Assembly: GCA_947097085.1 (NCBI GenBank)
Contig: CAMUQR010000019.1
Location: forward strand, 1 to 12,901
Length of the DNA: 12,901 bases
Direction: 5' to 3'
Source of the DNA: an uncultured Candidatus Saccharibacteria bacterium
GTDB lineage: Bacteria > Patescibacteriota > Saccharimonadia > Saccharimonadales > Saccharimonadaceae
The position numbers were made by a program, and so were the translations under genes. Position 1 is the first letter of the stretch; every line of letters starts with the position of its first letter. The notes under the pieces are model-generated. The model searched no databases and was not told the origin of the DNA. It saw only the letters and a list, made by a program, of their open reading frames with translations. This document shows positions 6,230-12,901 of the stretch, in pieces.

Positions 6230-6901
6230 TTAAGCTTTCGCTTCTTCAGTTGGAGCTTCTGCGCCTTTGTCTGATTCAACATCAGCCACCTCTTGAGCAT
6301 CACCACCAGTTGCTTCGTTCTGAGCCTCTAGTTGTGCTGGGTCATAAACATTCGCTACTGCTAGATTTAAATCAATTTCTTTATCGGTAAACTCCACGCC
6401 CTTTGGCAATTTAATGTCACCAAGCGTAATGTGATCACCAGCTTCTTTTAGCTCAGCCAGTGACACTTCGAGTTCAGCCGGCATTTGATTCGGTAAAGCA
6501 CGAAGCTCAATTTGCTCGAGCACTTGCATCACCACCAAGCCAGCTCGCTCAGCTGGGCTTTCGCCTTTACCGACTAAGACGATTTCGACTTCGGCGTCAA
6601 TTGGGTCTTTTGCCGAAATTGACTGAAATTCGATGTTAGCTAAAGTGCGCTTCACTGGATCACGATCGATTTTTTTAATAATTGAAAAATAAGCCTTGCC
6701 GTCAACTTCCAGATGCACCGGAGTCGAAAAACCAACTTTTTCGAATAGTTTATCAAGCGCGATTTGATCAGCTTCAACGTTGATTGGTTGATGTTTTGCA
6801 CCGTACACTACGCCCGGAACTAAGCCCGCTAGGCGCAACGCCTTGACTTTTTTGCCGGTGACTTCTCGTTTTTGAACTTTAAAGGTAATTTTTTCTGCCA
6901 T
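6230..6901 (-). CDS. rplY: 50S ribosomal protein L25, long CTC/TL5 form
   Basis: A 223-residue bL25 of the general-stress CTC type, which binds 5S rRNA in the central protuberance. The N-terminal domain (about residues 1-92) carries the 5S-binding block KALRLAGLVPGVVYG. The TL5-like beta-rich C-terminal domain (about 93-188) includes AEVEIVLVGKGESPA and LPNQMPAELEVSLAEL, with GDHITLGDIKLPKGV. A Glu/Ala/Asp-rich acidic tail ends the protein. The ATG at 6899-6901 is chosen because it has AAGGAAACA before it and begins with the typical AEKITFKVQKRE. A further in-frame TTG at 6947-6949 would add 16 residues but has no RBS and lies almost at the predicted transcription start. Own promoter upstream and a shared terminator downstream. 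Confidence 0.95.
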   Translation of the reverse strand: MAEKITFKVQKREVTGKKVKALRLAGLVPGVVYGAKHQPINVEADQIALDKLFEKVGFSTPVHLEVDGKAYFSIIKKIDRDPVKRTLANIEFQSISAKDPIDAEVEIVLVGKGESPAERAGLVVMQVLEQIELRALPNQMPAELEVSLAELKEAGDHITLGDIKLPKGVEFTDKEIDLNLAVANVYDPAQLEAQNEATGGDAQEVADVESDKGAEAPTEEAKA

Positions 6902-6962
6902 TGTTTCCTTCCCTTCGTTACATTGAATTGTTCTGCGACTGCAAAACAAACAGATATACTAT

Positions 6963-6971
6963 ATTATATCA
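6963..6971 (-). promoter_or_regulatory. Extended -10 promoter of rplY
   Basis: Minus-strand TGATATAAT, a perfect extended -10. The closest -35 is TTGCCA at a short 15-bp spacing, so it is weak. A start near 6956 gives a leader of about 55 nt. Confidence 0.75.
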
Positions 6972-6992
6972 TAGTTTCAACAGTGGCAATTT

Positions 6993-8711
6993 TTAAATTT
7001 CCGCCAAGAGTTGTGAAAAACGAATTTTAAACCGATCAGCAGTCATTGGGATTTGTGTCAAAGCCAACAAGCCGGTTTGGCCACAACAAATCAAATCGAC
7101 CCCATCCGCCCTGAGTTGTTTGAAATCACTCAGCGTTACTTCCGCAATGAAACTATAACGATTTAATTTCAGGCGATATTCTTGAATCTGCTCGGTGATG
7201 GTCTGTGTCCAGGATTTTGCCAACTTAGCATCCAGCACCCGTCCTTGTAAGACTGGCAATCTCAACCACACCACCACTTGGTTCATATCGACATGTCGCG
7301 CCCGTAATTCAACCTCCAAACTACGCAAAATACGTAGATAGTCAAGCGCCACCGCACCTGGTCGACTGTCGAAGCTCACTTGTGCCACGCCTTTTATCTC
7401 AATAATCGGCACGATTGCCCGACCGAGTGCTTTATTAGCGAACTCAGCCAGTTCACGGGTATTTGCGAGAATCACTCGATCACTCGGTGAAGATTGTCCC
7501 ATTAAAAACTCCGCTGTTGCCTTAAGAGTAGCCACCTTGTAATATTGCGCCTGATTCAGCTTCTGATCTAAATCATCAAACTGCATCACTACTTCACGAC
7601 TGCCACCACCCAGCACTCGCACACGCGACGCTAAAGTATAGCCAAGCGCCATCTGATCCTTGAGCGCGTCTAGCACCTCTGGTCGTTGCTGTTTTAATTC
7701 GAGAAAATGCTTTTCAGCCAGCACCACGCCATTGCCACGAATTGGTAAATCACGTACTTCTAGAATATTTTGAGCCGTCTCTAGACTCTGCGTCGATAAA
7801 TCCAACACTAACCGACCAGCGCCGTTAATCTGACGAGCTTGGTCGAGGATTAGTTTCGCCATATTAGGTTCGCCTCGAATTAGCTCAATCTCCGGATTGT
7901 GGTGAGTGATTTGCGTCAGCGTTGCATCAATATTCACCCGATTAGATTGCACAATCGACTGACCAATGCGGGCAATCAGCTCCAATTTGTCCTCGATATC
8001 AAAATCATAGCCAAGCACCTTTATGGCAATCGCCAGCCACTCAAGTGGCTTAAGCTCAAGATAATCAGCATTGGTTAATTTATAAGTCCGAAACTTATCA
8101 GATAGCGACAAGCCAGAGCGATGATTAACCAGCAGAGCCTGCTGATCAAACTGAAATTGATTGAGAATATTCTCGGTTTCGCCCGTCTGATAAGAAATCA
8201 AATCTGCCCACACCAAGCTAGCACGCCGTAATAAACGCCGACCAGCTTCCGAACGTCGCAGATCGTGTCGATATTCCACCACCAGCTTGATAGTTGGGTG
8301 ACGATCGAGATAGTTATTGATCGAATCAAGCGTTACATCAGACAGAGTAGCGCTTTCGAGCAGGACTATGGTTTTTGGAACCAATGCCGGCTCTTCCCAG
8401 AGGCAATCATCATACCGCCCAGCCCGCACTGCCTTATAATCCTCACCAACCTTTAATACTACCCGCACCGCAAAATTACGCGCCTTTTCTGGCAACATTA
8501 CCTGATAGTCTAACAATCCCAGCGTGCGTTTTAATAACCCTAGTTGCGAAAAAATCCGCTTCGAACTGAGCGCCACCAATGCCCGATTATCAAACCGAAT
8601 ATCCAACCACGCCCGGTTATTTTCATCATACAGAATATCGCGTTGTTCCAAATCGATAATCTGACGCTCCACATTTTGACCAATAACTAAAACAGTTGCT
8701 TTCACGACCAC
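6993..8711 (-). CDS. Probable fusion: PfkB-fold sugar-kinase-like domain plus class I aldolase-like barrel
   Basis: A 572-codon frame with no close match that I know. Residues 1-260 have the order of a PfkB/ribokinase kinase: an opening strand VKATVLVIG, NFAVRVVLKVGED, a 'hidden' strand KTIVLLESATLS, KLVVEYR, ADLISYQTGE and ALLVNHRSG, but the GAGD anion-hole motif is not visible. Residues ~275-572 can be aligned by eye with class I fructose-bisphosphate aldolase: VLDLST (like AADES; D304), GVVLAEKHFLE, YYKVATLK (like FAKWR; K392), SPSDRVILANTRELAEFA, IVPIIE (like IVPIVEPE; E438) and VVWLRLPVLQG, where the Schiff-base lysine of LLKPN appears as R484. Catalysis is therefore uncertain in both halves. 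The GTG at 8709-8711 sits right against AAAAAGG; the GTG two codons later (8703-8705) has better spacing and may be the true start (570 residues). Own strong promoter. Domain calls are tentative. Confidence 0.55.
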   Translation of the reverse strand: MVVKATVLVIGQNVERQIIDLEQRDILYDENNRAWLDIRFDNRALVALSSKRIFSQLGLLKRTLGLLDYQVMLPEKARNFAVRVVLKVGEDYKAVRAGRYDDCLWEEPALVPKTIVLLESATLSDVTLDSINNYLDRHPTIKLVVEYRHDLRRSEAGRRLLRRASLVWADLISYQTGETENILNQFQFDQQALLVNHRSGLSLSDKFRTYKLTNADYLELKPLEWLAIAIKVLGYDFDIEDKLELIARIGQSIVQSNRVNIDATLTQITHHNPEIELIRGEPNMAKLILDQARQINGAGRLVLDLSTQSLETAQNILEVRDLPIRGNGVVLAEKHFLELKQQRPEVLDALKDQMALGYTLASRVRVLGGGSREVVMQFDDLDQKLNQAQYYKVATLKATAEFLMGQSSPSDRVILANTRELAEFANKALGRAIVPIIEIKGVAQVSFDSRPGAVALDYLRILRSLEVELRARHVDMNQVVVWLRLPVLQGRVLDAKLAKSWTQTITEQIQEYRLKLNRYSFIAEVTLSDFKQLRADGVDLICCGQTGLLALTQIPMTADRFKIRFSQLLAEI

Positions 8712-8747
8712 CCTTTTTATATTAAACTTATGTTTTATTTATGAAAT

Positions 8748-8776
8748 ATTATACCAAATACGACGAATAATGCCAA
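8748..8776 (-). promoter_or_regulatory. Strong promoter of the kinase-aldolase-like gene
   Basis: Minus strand: -35 TTGGCA (8771-8776), exact 17-bp spacer ending in TGG, and -10 TATAAT (8748-8753). This is one of the two best promoters in the window. It lies just past the stop of the small membrane protein gene, with no terminator in between. Confidence 0.85.
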
Positions 8777-8781
8777 TGAAT

Positions 8782-9225
8782 TTAATTAGAGAGTTTTTGA
8801 ATTGCGACCGAATCATCGTTATGATTCAAGGTGACTTTATAGCGCACGGTTTTTTCGACTGTCAAATGAAAAATCGTCTGATCAGTGCCGGCTTTTTTGT
8901 CGTAAATGCTCTCGATTGGTTGCTCAATTTGGGCGTTGCGATGATCAAATTCTCCTTGATCTTTTACTAACAGACGCGATATTTCGTTAGTTAAAGTTTG
9001 CTGTTGTTTGTCTGAGATAACTGAGCCAAGCTCCACTTGATCTTGATTTTTCTGATCCCAGCCAGCAATAATCACCGTATTTTGCTTCGGCTGACCAACA
9101 CCACCAGTCGGACCGGTATAATCGCGATTCGTCCACCAATATACTACAACTAGCGACACCGACAGAACAATAATTAAACCGATTAGCAGTTTGTTCTCTT
9201 GAATGATTTTCAGTAATTGTTTCAT
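8782..9225 (-). CDS. Single-pass membrane protein coupled to the wall hydrolase
   Basis: A 147-residue protein of unknown family: a short positively charged N-terminus, one hydrophobic segment (about residues 13-31, ending YWW), a Gly/Pro linker (TGPTGGVGQPKQ), then a ~95-residue polar domain with alternating hydrophobic strands, probably outside the cell. It has no cysteine and no enzyme motif that I recognise. The ATG at 9223-9225 overlaps the TAA of the upstream hydrolase as TAATG and has GAGGA in front of it, so translation is probably coupled and the two proteins made together. A GTG at 9241-9243 would add six residues but lacks a better RBS. The pairing suggests a helper, anchor or inhibitor of the hydrolase; that is inference only. 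Confidence 0.8.
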   Translation of the reverse strand: MKQLLKIIQENKLLIGLIIVLSVSLVVVYWWTNRDYTGPTGGVGQPKQNTVIIAGWDQKNQDQVELGSVISDKQQQTLTNEISRLLVKDQGEFDHRNAQIEQPIESIYDKKAGTDQTIFHLTVEKTVRYKVTLNHNDDSVAIQKLSN

Positions 9226-10547
9226 TATTTCCTCACTGCCCACATTGACCAGGCTCCACCTAAAATATCGCTCTCTGTATAACCATTTTGATTCTGAGTG
9301 TGGCGCTCGCTCGCCGGATCTGCTACCAAGAACCGACCGTCGCTCGTTAATCCTCTTAGCACCAAGATGTGACCACGCGATGTCCGTGTCAATGGACCGT
9401 GTGCCTGTGATAAAATCACCATTCCGCCACTGCGTAAAGTTTCACGCGCCCGAGCAATATTTAAACCAATTTGTGCCACTTTTAAACCATACCGTTGAGG
9501 CACGCTAATCAATGAACCCCACGAAATACCGGCCGGAAAATCCGCAAAATTACGCGTCACCAACGGCGTAATGCTTTTATCACCAATCAAGTTCGAAATC
9601 ACAATCGCCAGCGACGTTGGTCCACAACCACACTCAGTAAAAGTCGAACGCGAACAGCTACCGCGACCGATTAATTGCCGACTCCAAGCGCCTTTATACT
9701 GATAATACATATTAAAATTGCCCAGGCTAACCGCCCCGCCCGCGCCACCATCCGACGAACCATCGCTCGATTGACACTCATCATAACTATGTGCCGTACC
9801 CAACTTGGTTTGATCGACAGCGTCGCCCGCCAACTGATAAATCTCGCTGGCCCATTGTTTAATGTTTCGTAAATAACCCGCGGTGTCATTCTCGTGCGGT
9901 GGCGCATAGCGCATCATGGTTTCGTCGATGGTTTTAAGATCCTTATAGCGCGATTTGATATAAGCATACATGTCGTCTTGATGAGGCGACCGATCAAACA
10001 AGCTATCGGCTAGCGAATTCCATTTATACCATAAACGAGCGCTGGCGATATGAGGCTGAGAGTGAGTAGCGGTTCGACCGTAGGCGTTGTGGCCATCGCG
10101 CAAAGCTTTGCCGGCGCGCGGATCGGTACCAAGTGAGGTTTCCATGCGGGCAATCACAATTGGCAAAATCGGGTTAATACCAGCTCGTTGACCACCCATC
10201 ACCGCGTATTTACCAAGACCAATAAATGGCGACCGCGGACTAACTTTTTTGACCCAGTCATCGATAGCTTGGGCTAATTTATCGGGATTTTTAATTTCAA
10301 TCAAATCCTTCGACAAACCACCCGCCAAACTCTGTCCACTTGCTTCACTCGACGACAGCGTTGTGCATTCTTCTGACGACAACGAATCATCAGTATCTAA
10401 AAACATAATATTATTGCGCGTATAAAACGATTCTTTATTACTAGCAAAAACAATCGGGCTTAAAAACTGCAGATTAATCGCCAAAATCAACCCAAAACAA
10501 ACCATCGTTCGGGCTAATATTGGTCGTTGTGTTTTTGCTATTTTCAT
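9225..10547 (-). CDS. Secreted two-domain cell-wall hydrolase: glucosaminidase-like plus C39-like cysteine peptidase
   Basis: A 440-residue protein with a Sec signal peptide (K/R-rich start, hydrophobic core about 13-34, likely cleavage after VFA at 35). Residues ~85-240 look like a lysozyme-fold glucosaminidase domain: ARMETSLGTDPRAG with E136 as candidate catalytic acid, GHNAYGR, then SLADSLFDR and YIKSRYK...MMRYAPPHENDTAGYLRNI. A Ser/Gly/Asp linker (259-272) leads to a C39_2-type papain-fold domain: CGCGPTSLAIVISN with nucleophile C308, GGMVILSQ, GHILVLRG (H393) and FLVADPAS (D410). C298/C306 and C61/C258 could form disulfides. It probably cuts both glycan and peptide parts of peptidoglycan, either in self-remodelling or against another cell. 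ATG at 10545-10547 with AAGGCAAAG in front. The stop overlaps the start of the next gene. Confidence 0.85.
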   Translation of the reverse strand: MKIAKTQRPILARTMVCFGLILAINLQFLSPIVFASNKESFYTRNNIMFLDTDDSLSSEECTTLSSSEASGQSLAGGLSKDLIEIKNPDKLAQAIDDWVKKVSPRSPFIGLGKYAVMGGQRAGINPILPIVIARMETSLGTDPRAGKALRDGHNAYGRTATHSQPHIASARLWYKWNSLADSLFDRSPHQDDMYAYIKSRYKDLKTIDETMMRYAPPHENDTAGYLRNIKQWASEIYQLAGDAVDQTKLGTAHSYDECQSSDGSSDGGAGGAVSLGNFNMYYQYKGAWSRQLIGRGSCSRSTFTECGCGPTSLAIVISNLIGDKSITPLVTRNFADFPAGISWGSLISVPQRYGLKVAQIGLNIARARETLRSGGMVILSQAHGPLTRTSRGHILVLRGLTSDGRFLVADPASERHTQNQNGYTESDILGGAWSMWAVRK

Positions 10548-10710
10548 AATCTTTGCCTTGTGGTGCGCAACTCTAGTTAATGAAAGTGTAGAATAGAGCG
10601 CTTGAAGTTTTTTAAACAGATAACAACTCTGACTTTACTCCTTATAATTATAGCACATTTGGGTTATTTTTGCAATAGAAGGGGTGTTAGTAGATAGTAT
10701 CACAAAGACA
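10548..10710. other. 163-bp intergenic region between rsmD and the hydrolase gene
   Basis: The longest gene-free stretch. It contains the hydrolase promoter and about 90 nt of untranslated leader. I see no clear terminator for the rsmD transcript in it, so some read-through is possible. No riboswitch, convincing leader peptide or strong hairpin is visible in the leader. Confidence 0.7.
10647..10675 (-). promoter_or_regulatory. Strong promoter of the cell-wall hydrolase operon
   Basis: Minus strand: -35 TTGCAA (10670-10675), 17-bp spacer ending in TGC, -10 TATAAT (10647-10652). The start would be near 10640, about 93 nt before the ATG, an unusually long leader for this window. Confidence 0.85.
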
Positions 10711-11247
10711 CTAATTATCGGTAGTTTTTTGATAAAAACCAATCTTGGCGTCGGCATAAGTACGCTCGTCAGTCAATTCCAGACTGGGGAGGTGGAGGGC
10801 TGGAGCGGATTTGGGATTCGACAAAATTAGCTGACCACCAGGCGCTAACACGCTAGCTAGGGCAATTACGCTCGAGTTCTGAGTGTAGTGATATGGCGGA
10901 TCAGCAAAAATCAGGTCAAATTGCTGGTCATTAGTTTCGAGAAATTGCAGGACAGTCGCCGGCACCAACCGTCCATTTTCGACGCTGAGCGCCTCCAGAT
11001 TTTGGGTTAAAATCTTGGCAACTTGGCGGTTTTTTTCGACGAACACGCAAGATTTCGCCCCGCGACTCAGCGCCTCAATTCCCACCGCGCCACTGCCCGC
11101 AAAAGTATCCAACACACGCGCATCAACCACGCTAGTGCCGAGTTTATTAAAAATCGCATTGCGAATTCGTTCACCCATTGGATGGATTTTATCACCAGTC
11201 GGGGTTTTTAGATTGCGATTACCATATTTACCAGAAATTATTCTCAT
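10711..11247 (-). CDS. rsmD: 16S rRNA (guanine-966-N2)-methyltransferase RsmD
   Basis: A 178-residue SAM-dependent methyltransferase that modifies G966 of 16S rRNA in the assembling 30S subunit. It shows the family's opening RIISGKYGNRNLKTP (residues 2-16), the RNA-binding stretch HPMGERIRNAIFNKLG, motif I VLDTFAGSGAVGIEALSRGA (45-64), a VEKN acidic loop, and motif IV FADPPY (about 114-119) that positions the guanine amino group. Length is typical of the family. The ATG at 11245-11247 is 7 bp past the recG stop, and its AGGAG Shine-Dalgarno overlaps that TAG, so the two genes are tightly co-transcribed. Confidence 0.95.
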   Translation of the reverse strand: MRIISGKYGNRNLKTPTGDKIHPMGERIRNAIFNKLGTSVVDARVLDTFAGSGAVGIEALSRGAKSCVFVEKNRQVAKILTQNLEALSVENGRLVPATVLQFLETNDQQFDLIFADPPYHYTQNSSVIALASVLAPGGQLILSNPKSAPALHLPSLELTDERTYADAKIGFYQKTTDN

Positions 11248-11254
11248 ATTGCTC

Positions 11255-12901
11255 CTAATTCAAAATTGTTAAATTATCAAATTGGCTAATTTGTTGCCAC
11301 AATTCAGGGTATTTTTGCAAATTGTCACGCACGGTTTGACTACGCGAAGCAACGTCTTGGCGATAGATTTCACAGGCCTGAGCCGACGCCTCAATCGCCT
11401 CAAGATTCGCATCCAAATCAAACCAGCCATGTTGCGACCGACCAAACAAATCACCCATACCACGCATATTAAGATCAACCTCCGCCAGATAAAACCCGTC
11501 GTCGGATTTTTCAATCTCGGTTAAGCGCTGATTATCTTCTGCCGAACCGCCCGATAACAAATAGCAATAACTCTGGTGTTCACCGCGCCCGATTCGCCCA
11601 CGAAGCTGATGTAATTGACTCAAACCGTAATTTTCCGCATCCTGAATCACCATCACCGTAGCGTTCGGCACATCAACACCAACCTCCACCACAGTAGTAG
11701 CAATTAACACATCAAATTCACCCGCTGCGAACTGTTGCATAATCGCTTCTTTTTCGTCAGGCTTAAGCTTGCCGTGCAGGGTCGCCAAGCGATAGTTTTT
11801 TAGCTCGCCTTTGGCTAGCGTTTGATAAGTCGCTTCAACACTCTGACGACTCGATTCGTCATTTGCCTCAATTAAATTGCAAATCACATAGCCCTGTCGA
11901 CCTTGGTCGAGTTGCGCCCGCACGTCGTCAAACATCAACGCCTGTTTACTTTTAGGAATAATCGTAGTTCGAATCGGACGACGCGTGGCGGGTTTGTGAC
12001 GAATGGAGATAATTTTAAGTTCGTTTTTTAAAACCAAAGCTAGTGAACGCGGAATCGGCGTGGCGGTCATTGATAATAAATGAGGTTTGAGATGGGCTTT
12101 TTCAGCCAAAGCCTGGCGTTGCAATACCCCGAAGCGATGCTGTTCGTCAATAATCGCCAGTTGCAAATTCGCAAAAACCACATCAGATTGAATCAAAGCG
12201 TGCGTGCCAATCACCAGATCAATCTCACCAGCCTGTAAATCAGCATAAAGTTGCTGTTTAGCGGATTTTTTGATGGTGCTAGTTAGTAAGGCAATTTTAA
12301 TACCCAACGAGCCCAAAAACTTCTGCGCCGTCTGAAAATGCTGATTCGCCAGAATCTCAGTCGGCGCCATCAACGCCACTTGTCCGCCCTGACGCGCCAC
12401 CACTAGCGCAACTACCAGCGCCACTACAGTTTTACCCGAACCCACATCACCTTGGAGCAGGCAGTTCAGCGAGTCATCTTTCATCGTTTCGAGAATCTGC
12501 CAAATAGCCTTACGTTGATCATCAGTTAGTTCAAACGGCAAACTCGCCACAAATTGTTTCACCAGCTCATAATCAGGCTGAATCGGCGCTGATACTAGGG
12601 TCTTTCCTTGTTCGGCCGACACTAAACTCGCTAAATTCGCTACCAGATATTTTTCGATTAAATAACGCCATTTGGCTTGTTTAATCTGTTCGAGCGAAGT
12701 CGGAAAATGCAATTGATACAAAGCATCACTTCGCGCCATTAAGTCCATTTGACGCACCACTACCTCTGGTAAAATCTCATCCAGAATTAAAATCTCACTC
12801 GCTAGTCCAGCGATTGCTTTGCTTAAAAAACTCGATTTTAAGCCACGCACCGTGCTATAAATCGGCTCGATAAAATCCTGCTCCAAGCGTTTCTGAGTGC
12901 T
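11255..12901 (-). CDS. recG: ATP-dependent DNA helicase RecG (N-terminus outside window)
   Basis: The frame is open to the right edge, giving the last 548 residues; RecG is usually about 680-700, so roughly 130-150 residues of the N-terminal wedge region are missing. RecG remodels stalled replication forks and branched DNA. The segment starts inside the wedge domain (IYSTVRGLKSS, then IHFP-like LHFPTS) and continues with Walker A LLQGDVGSGKT, the RecG-type DEQHRFGVL box in place of DEAH, MTATPIPRSLAL (motif III), TTVVEVGVDVPNA (motif V) and LRGRIGRGEHQS (motif VI). The C-terminal block LNMRGMGDLFGRSQHG is also family-typical. A TTG codon at 12884-12886 is not the real start because conserved sequence continues upstream. 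Downstream rsmD follows after 7 bp; recG ends in TAG. Confidence 0.97.
   Translation of the reverse strand, partial: STQKRLEQDFIEPIYSTVRGLKSSFLSKAIAGLASEILILDEILPEVVVRQMDLMARSDALYQLHFPTSLEQIKQAKWRYLIEKYLVANLASLVSAEQGKTLVSAPIQPDYELVKQFVASLPFELTDDQRKAIWQILETMKDDSLNCLLQGDVGSGKTVVALVVALVVARQGGQVALMAPTEILANQHFQTAQKFLGSLGIKIALLTSTIKKSAKQQLYADLQAGEIDLVIGTHALIQSDVVFANLQLAIIDEQHRFGVLQRQALAEKAHLKPHLLSMTATPIPRSLALVLKNELKIISIRHKPATRRPIRTTIIPKSKQALMFDDVRAQLDQGRQGYVICNLIEANDESSRQSVEATYQTLAKGELKNYRLATLHGKLKPDEKEAIMQQFAAGEFDVLIATTVVEVGVDVPNATVMVIQDAENYGLSQLHQLRGRIGRGEHQSYCYLLSGGSAEDNQRLTEIEKSDDGFYLAEVDLNMRGMGDLFGRSQHGWFDLDANLEAIEASAQACEIYRQDVASRSQTVRDNLQKYPELWQQISQFDNLTILN

Noticed and set aside
6902..6949. 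TTG start giving L25 sixteen more residues
   Set aside because: It lacks a ribosome binding site, lies at the predicted transcription start, and the extension does not resemble L25.
9226..9243. GTG at 9241-9243 as start of the small membrane protein
   Set aside because: The ATG at 9223-9225 has GAGGA at good spacing and the TAATG overlap with the upstream stop; the extra six residues add nothing recognisable.
9203..9907. Open frames on both strands overlapping the cell-wall hydrolase gene
   Set aside because: They overlap the conserved C39-like region in other frames and have unusual compositions (many Arg, Met, Ile) typical of shadow frames.
10600..10645. AAGGAG near 10638-10643 followed by a tiny TTG frame, considered as a leader peptide of the hydrolase
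   Set aside because: The predicted transcription start falls inside the AAGGAG, the spacing to TTG is too long, and the frame would be only four codons.
10656..10710. Possible terminator after rsmD (TTAGT...ACTAA)
   Set aside because: Only a 5-bp AT-rich stem with a loop of about 19 nt and no T-run; not a credible terminator.
1..12901. TGA reassigned to glycine or tryptophan
   Set aside because: Conserved proteins are full length under the standard code and no in-frame TGA interrupts a family motif; the lack of TGA stops alone is not evidence of recoding.
1..12901. CRISPR array, insertion sequence, prophage, tRNA or rRNA
   Set aside because: No regularly spaced repeats, transposase motifs, terminal inverted repeats, phage genes or RNA gene signatures were seen; gaps between genes are too short to hide most of them.

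Overview
The window looks like chromosomal DNA from a streamlined bacterium, most likely the Candidate Phyla Radiation (Patescibacteria) and probably a Saccharibacteria (TM7) relative. This is inferred from overall flavour: short intergenic gaps, small core proteins, a divergent PilB-type ATPase, an M1 aminopeptidase, apparently leaderless genes, and a large metabolic-looking fusion whose sequence has drifted far from known families. No marker such as 16S rRNA is present, so the phylum is a judgement. The code is standard: families are full length with no internal stops.

Layout from left to right. On the + strand, the 3' end of an M1 aminopeptidase gene (2-535) converges on a minus-strand block. 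Read in its own direction (right to left), that block is rplS (L19), a membrane-anchored thioredoxin-like protein, an RNase HII-YraN fusion and an AlkC-like DNA alkylation repair protein (3452 down to 594). This keeps the common bacterial order rplS-lepB-rnhB-yraN, but the thiol protein stands where lepB is usually found. Next is a pilB/gspE-type ATPase (minus, 3551-5182), divergent from a small SpoU methyltransferase (plus, 5234-5725). Both appear to be expressed from a 51-bp shared region without Shine-Dalgarno sequences. A small unrecognised protein (5793-6176) follows, with a near-consensus promoter, a full Shine-Dalgarno and its own terminator.

The rest is on the minus strand: recG (cut by the window edge) and rsmD in tandem; a secreted two-domain cell-wall hydrolase translationally coupled to a single-pass membrane protein; a 572-codon protein that looks like a PfkB-fold kinase joined to a class I fructose-bisphosphate aldolase barrel; and rplY (L25/CTC).

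Eight promoter candidates were found by eye. Six carry an extended -10 of the form TGnTATAAT or TGnTATAGT, and a seventh has TGATAAAAT. Three terminator hairpins are clear. All 14 stop codons are TAA (11) or TAG (3). I saw no tRNA, rRNA, CRISPR array, insertion sequence or prophage gene. No gene-free stretch exceeds 300 bases; the longest is 10548-10710.

The most unusual items are the kinase-aldolase-like fusion with its Schiff-base lysine apparently replaced, the RNase HII-YraN fusion, the coupled hydrolase/membrane-protein pair, the orphan small protein with strong expression signals, and the divergent leaderless pair.
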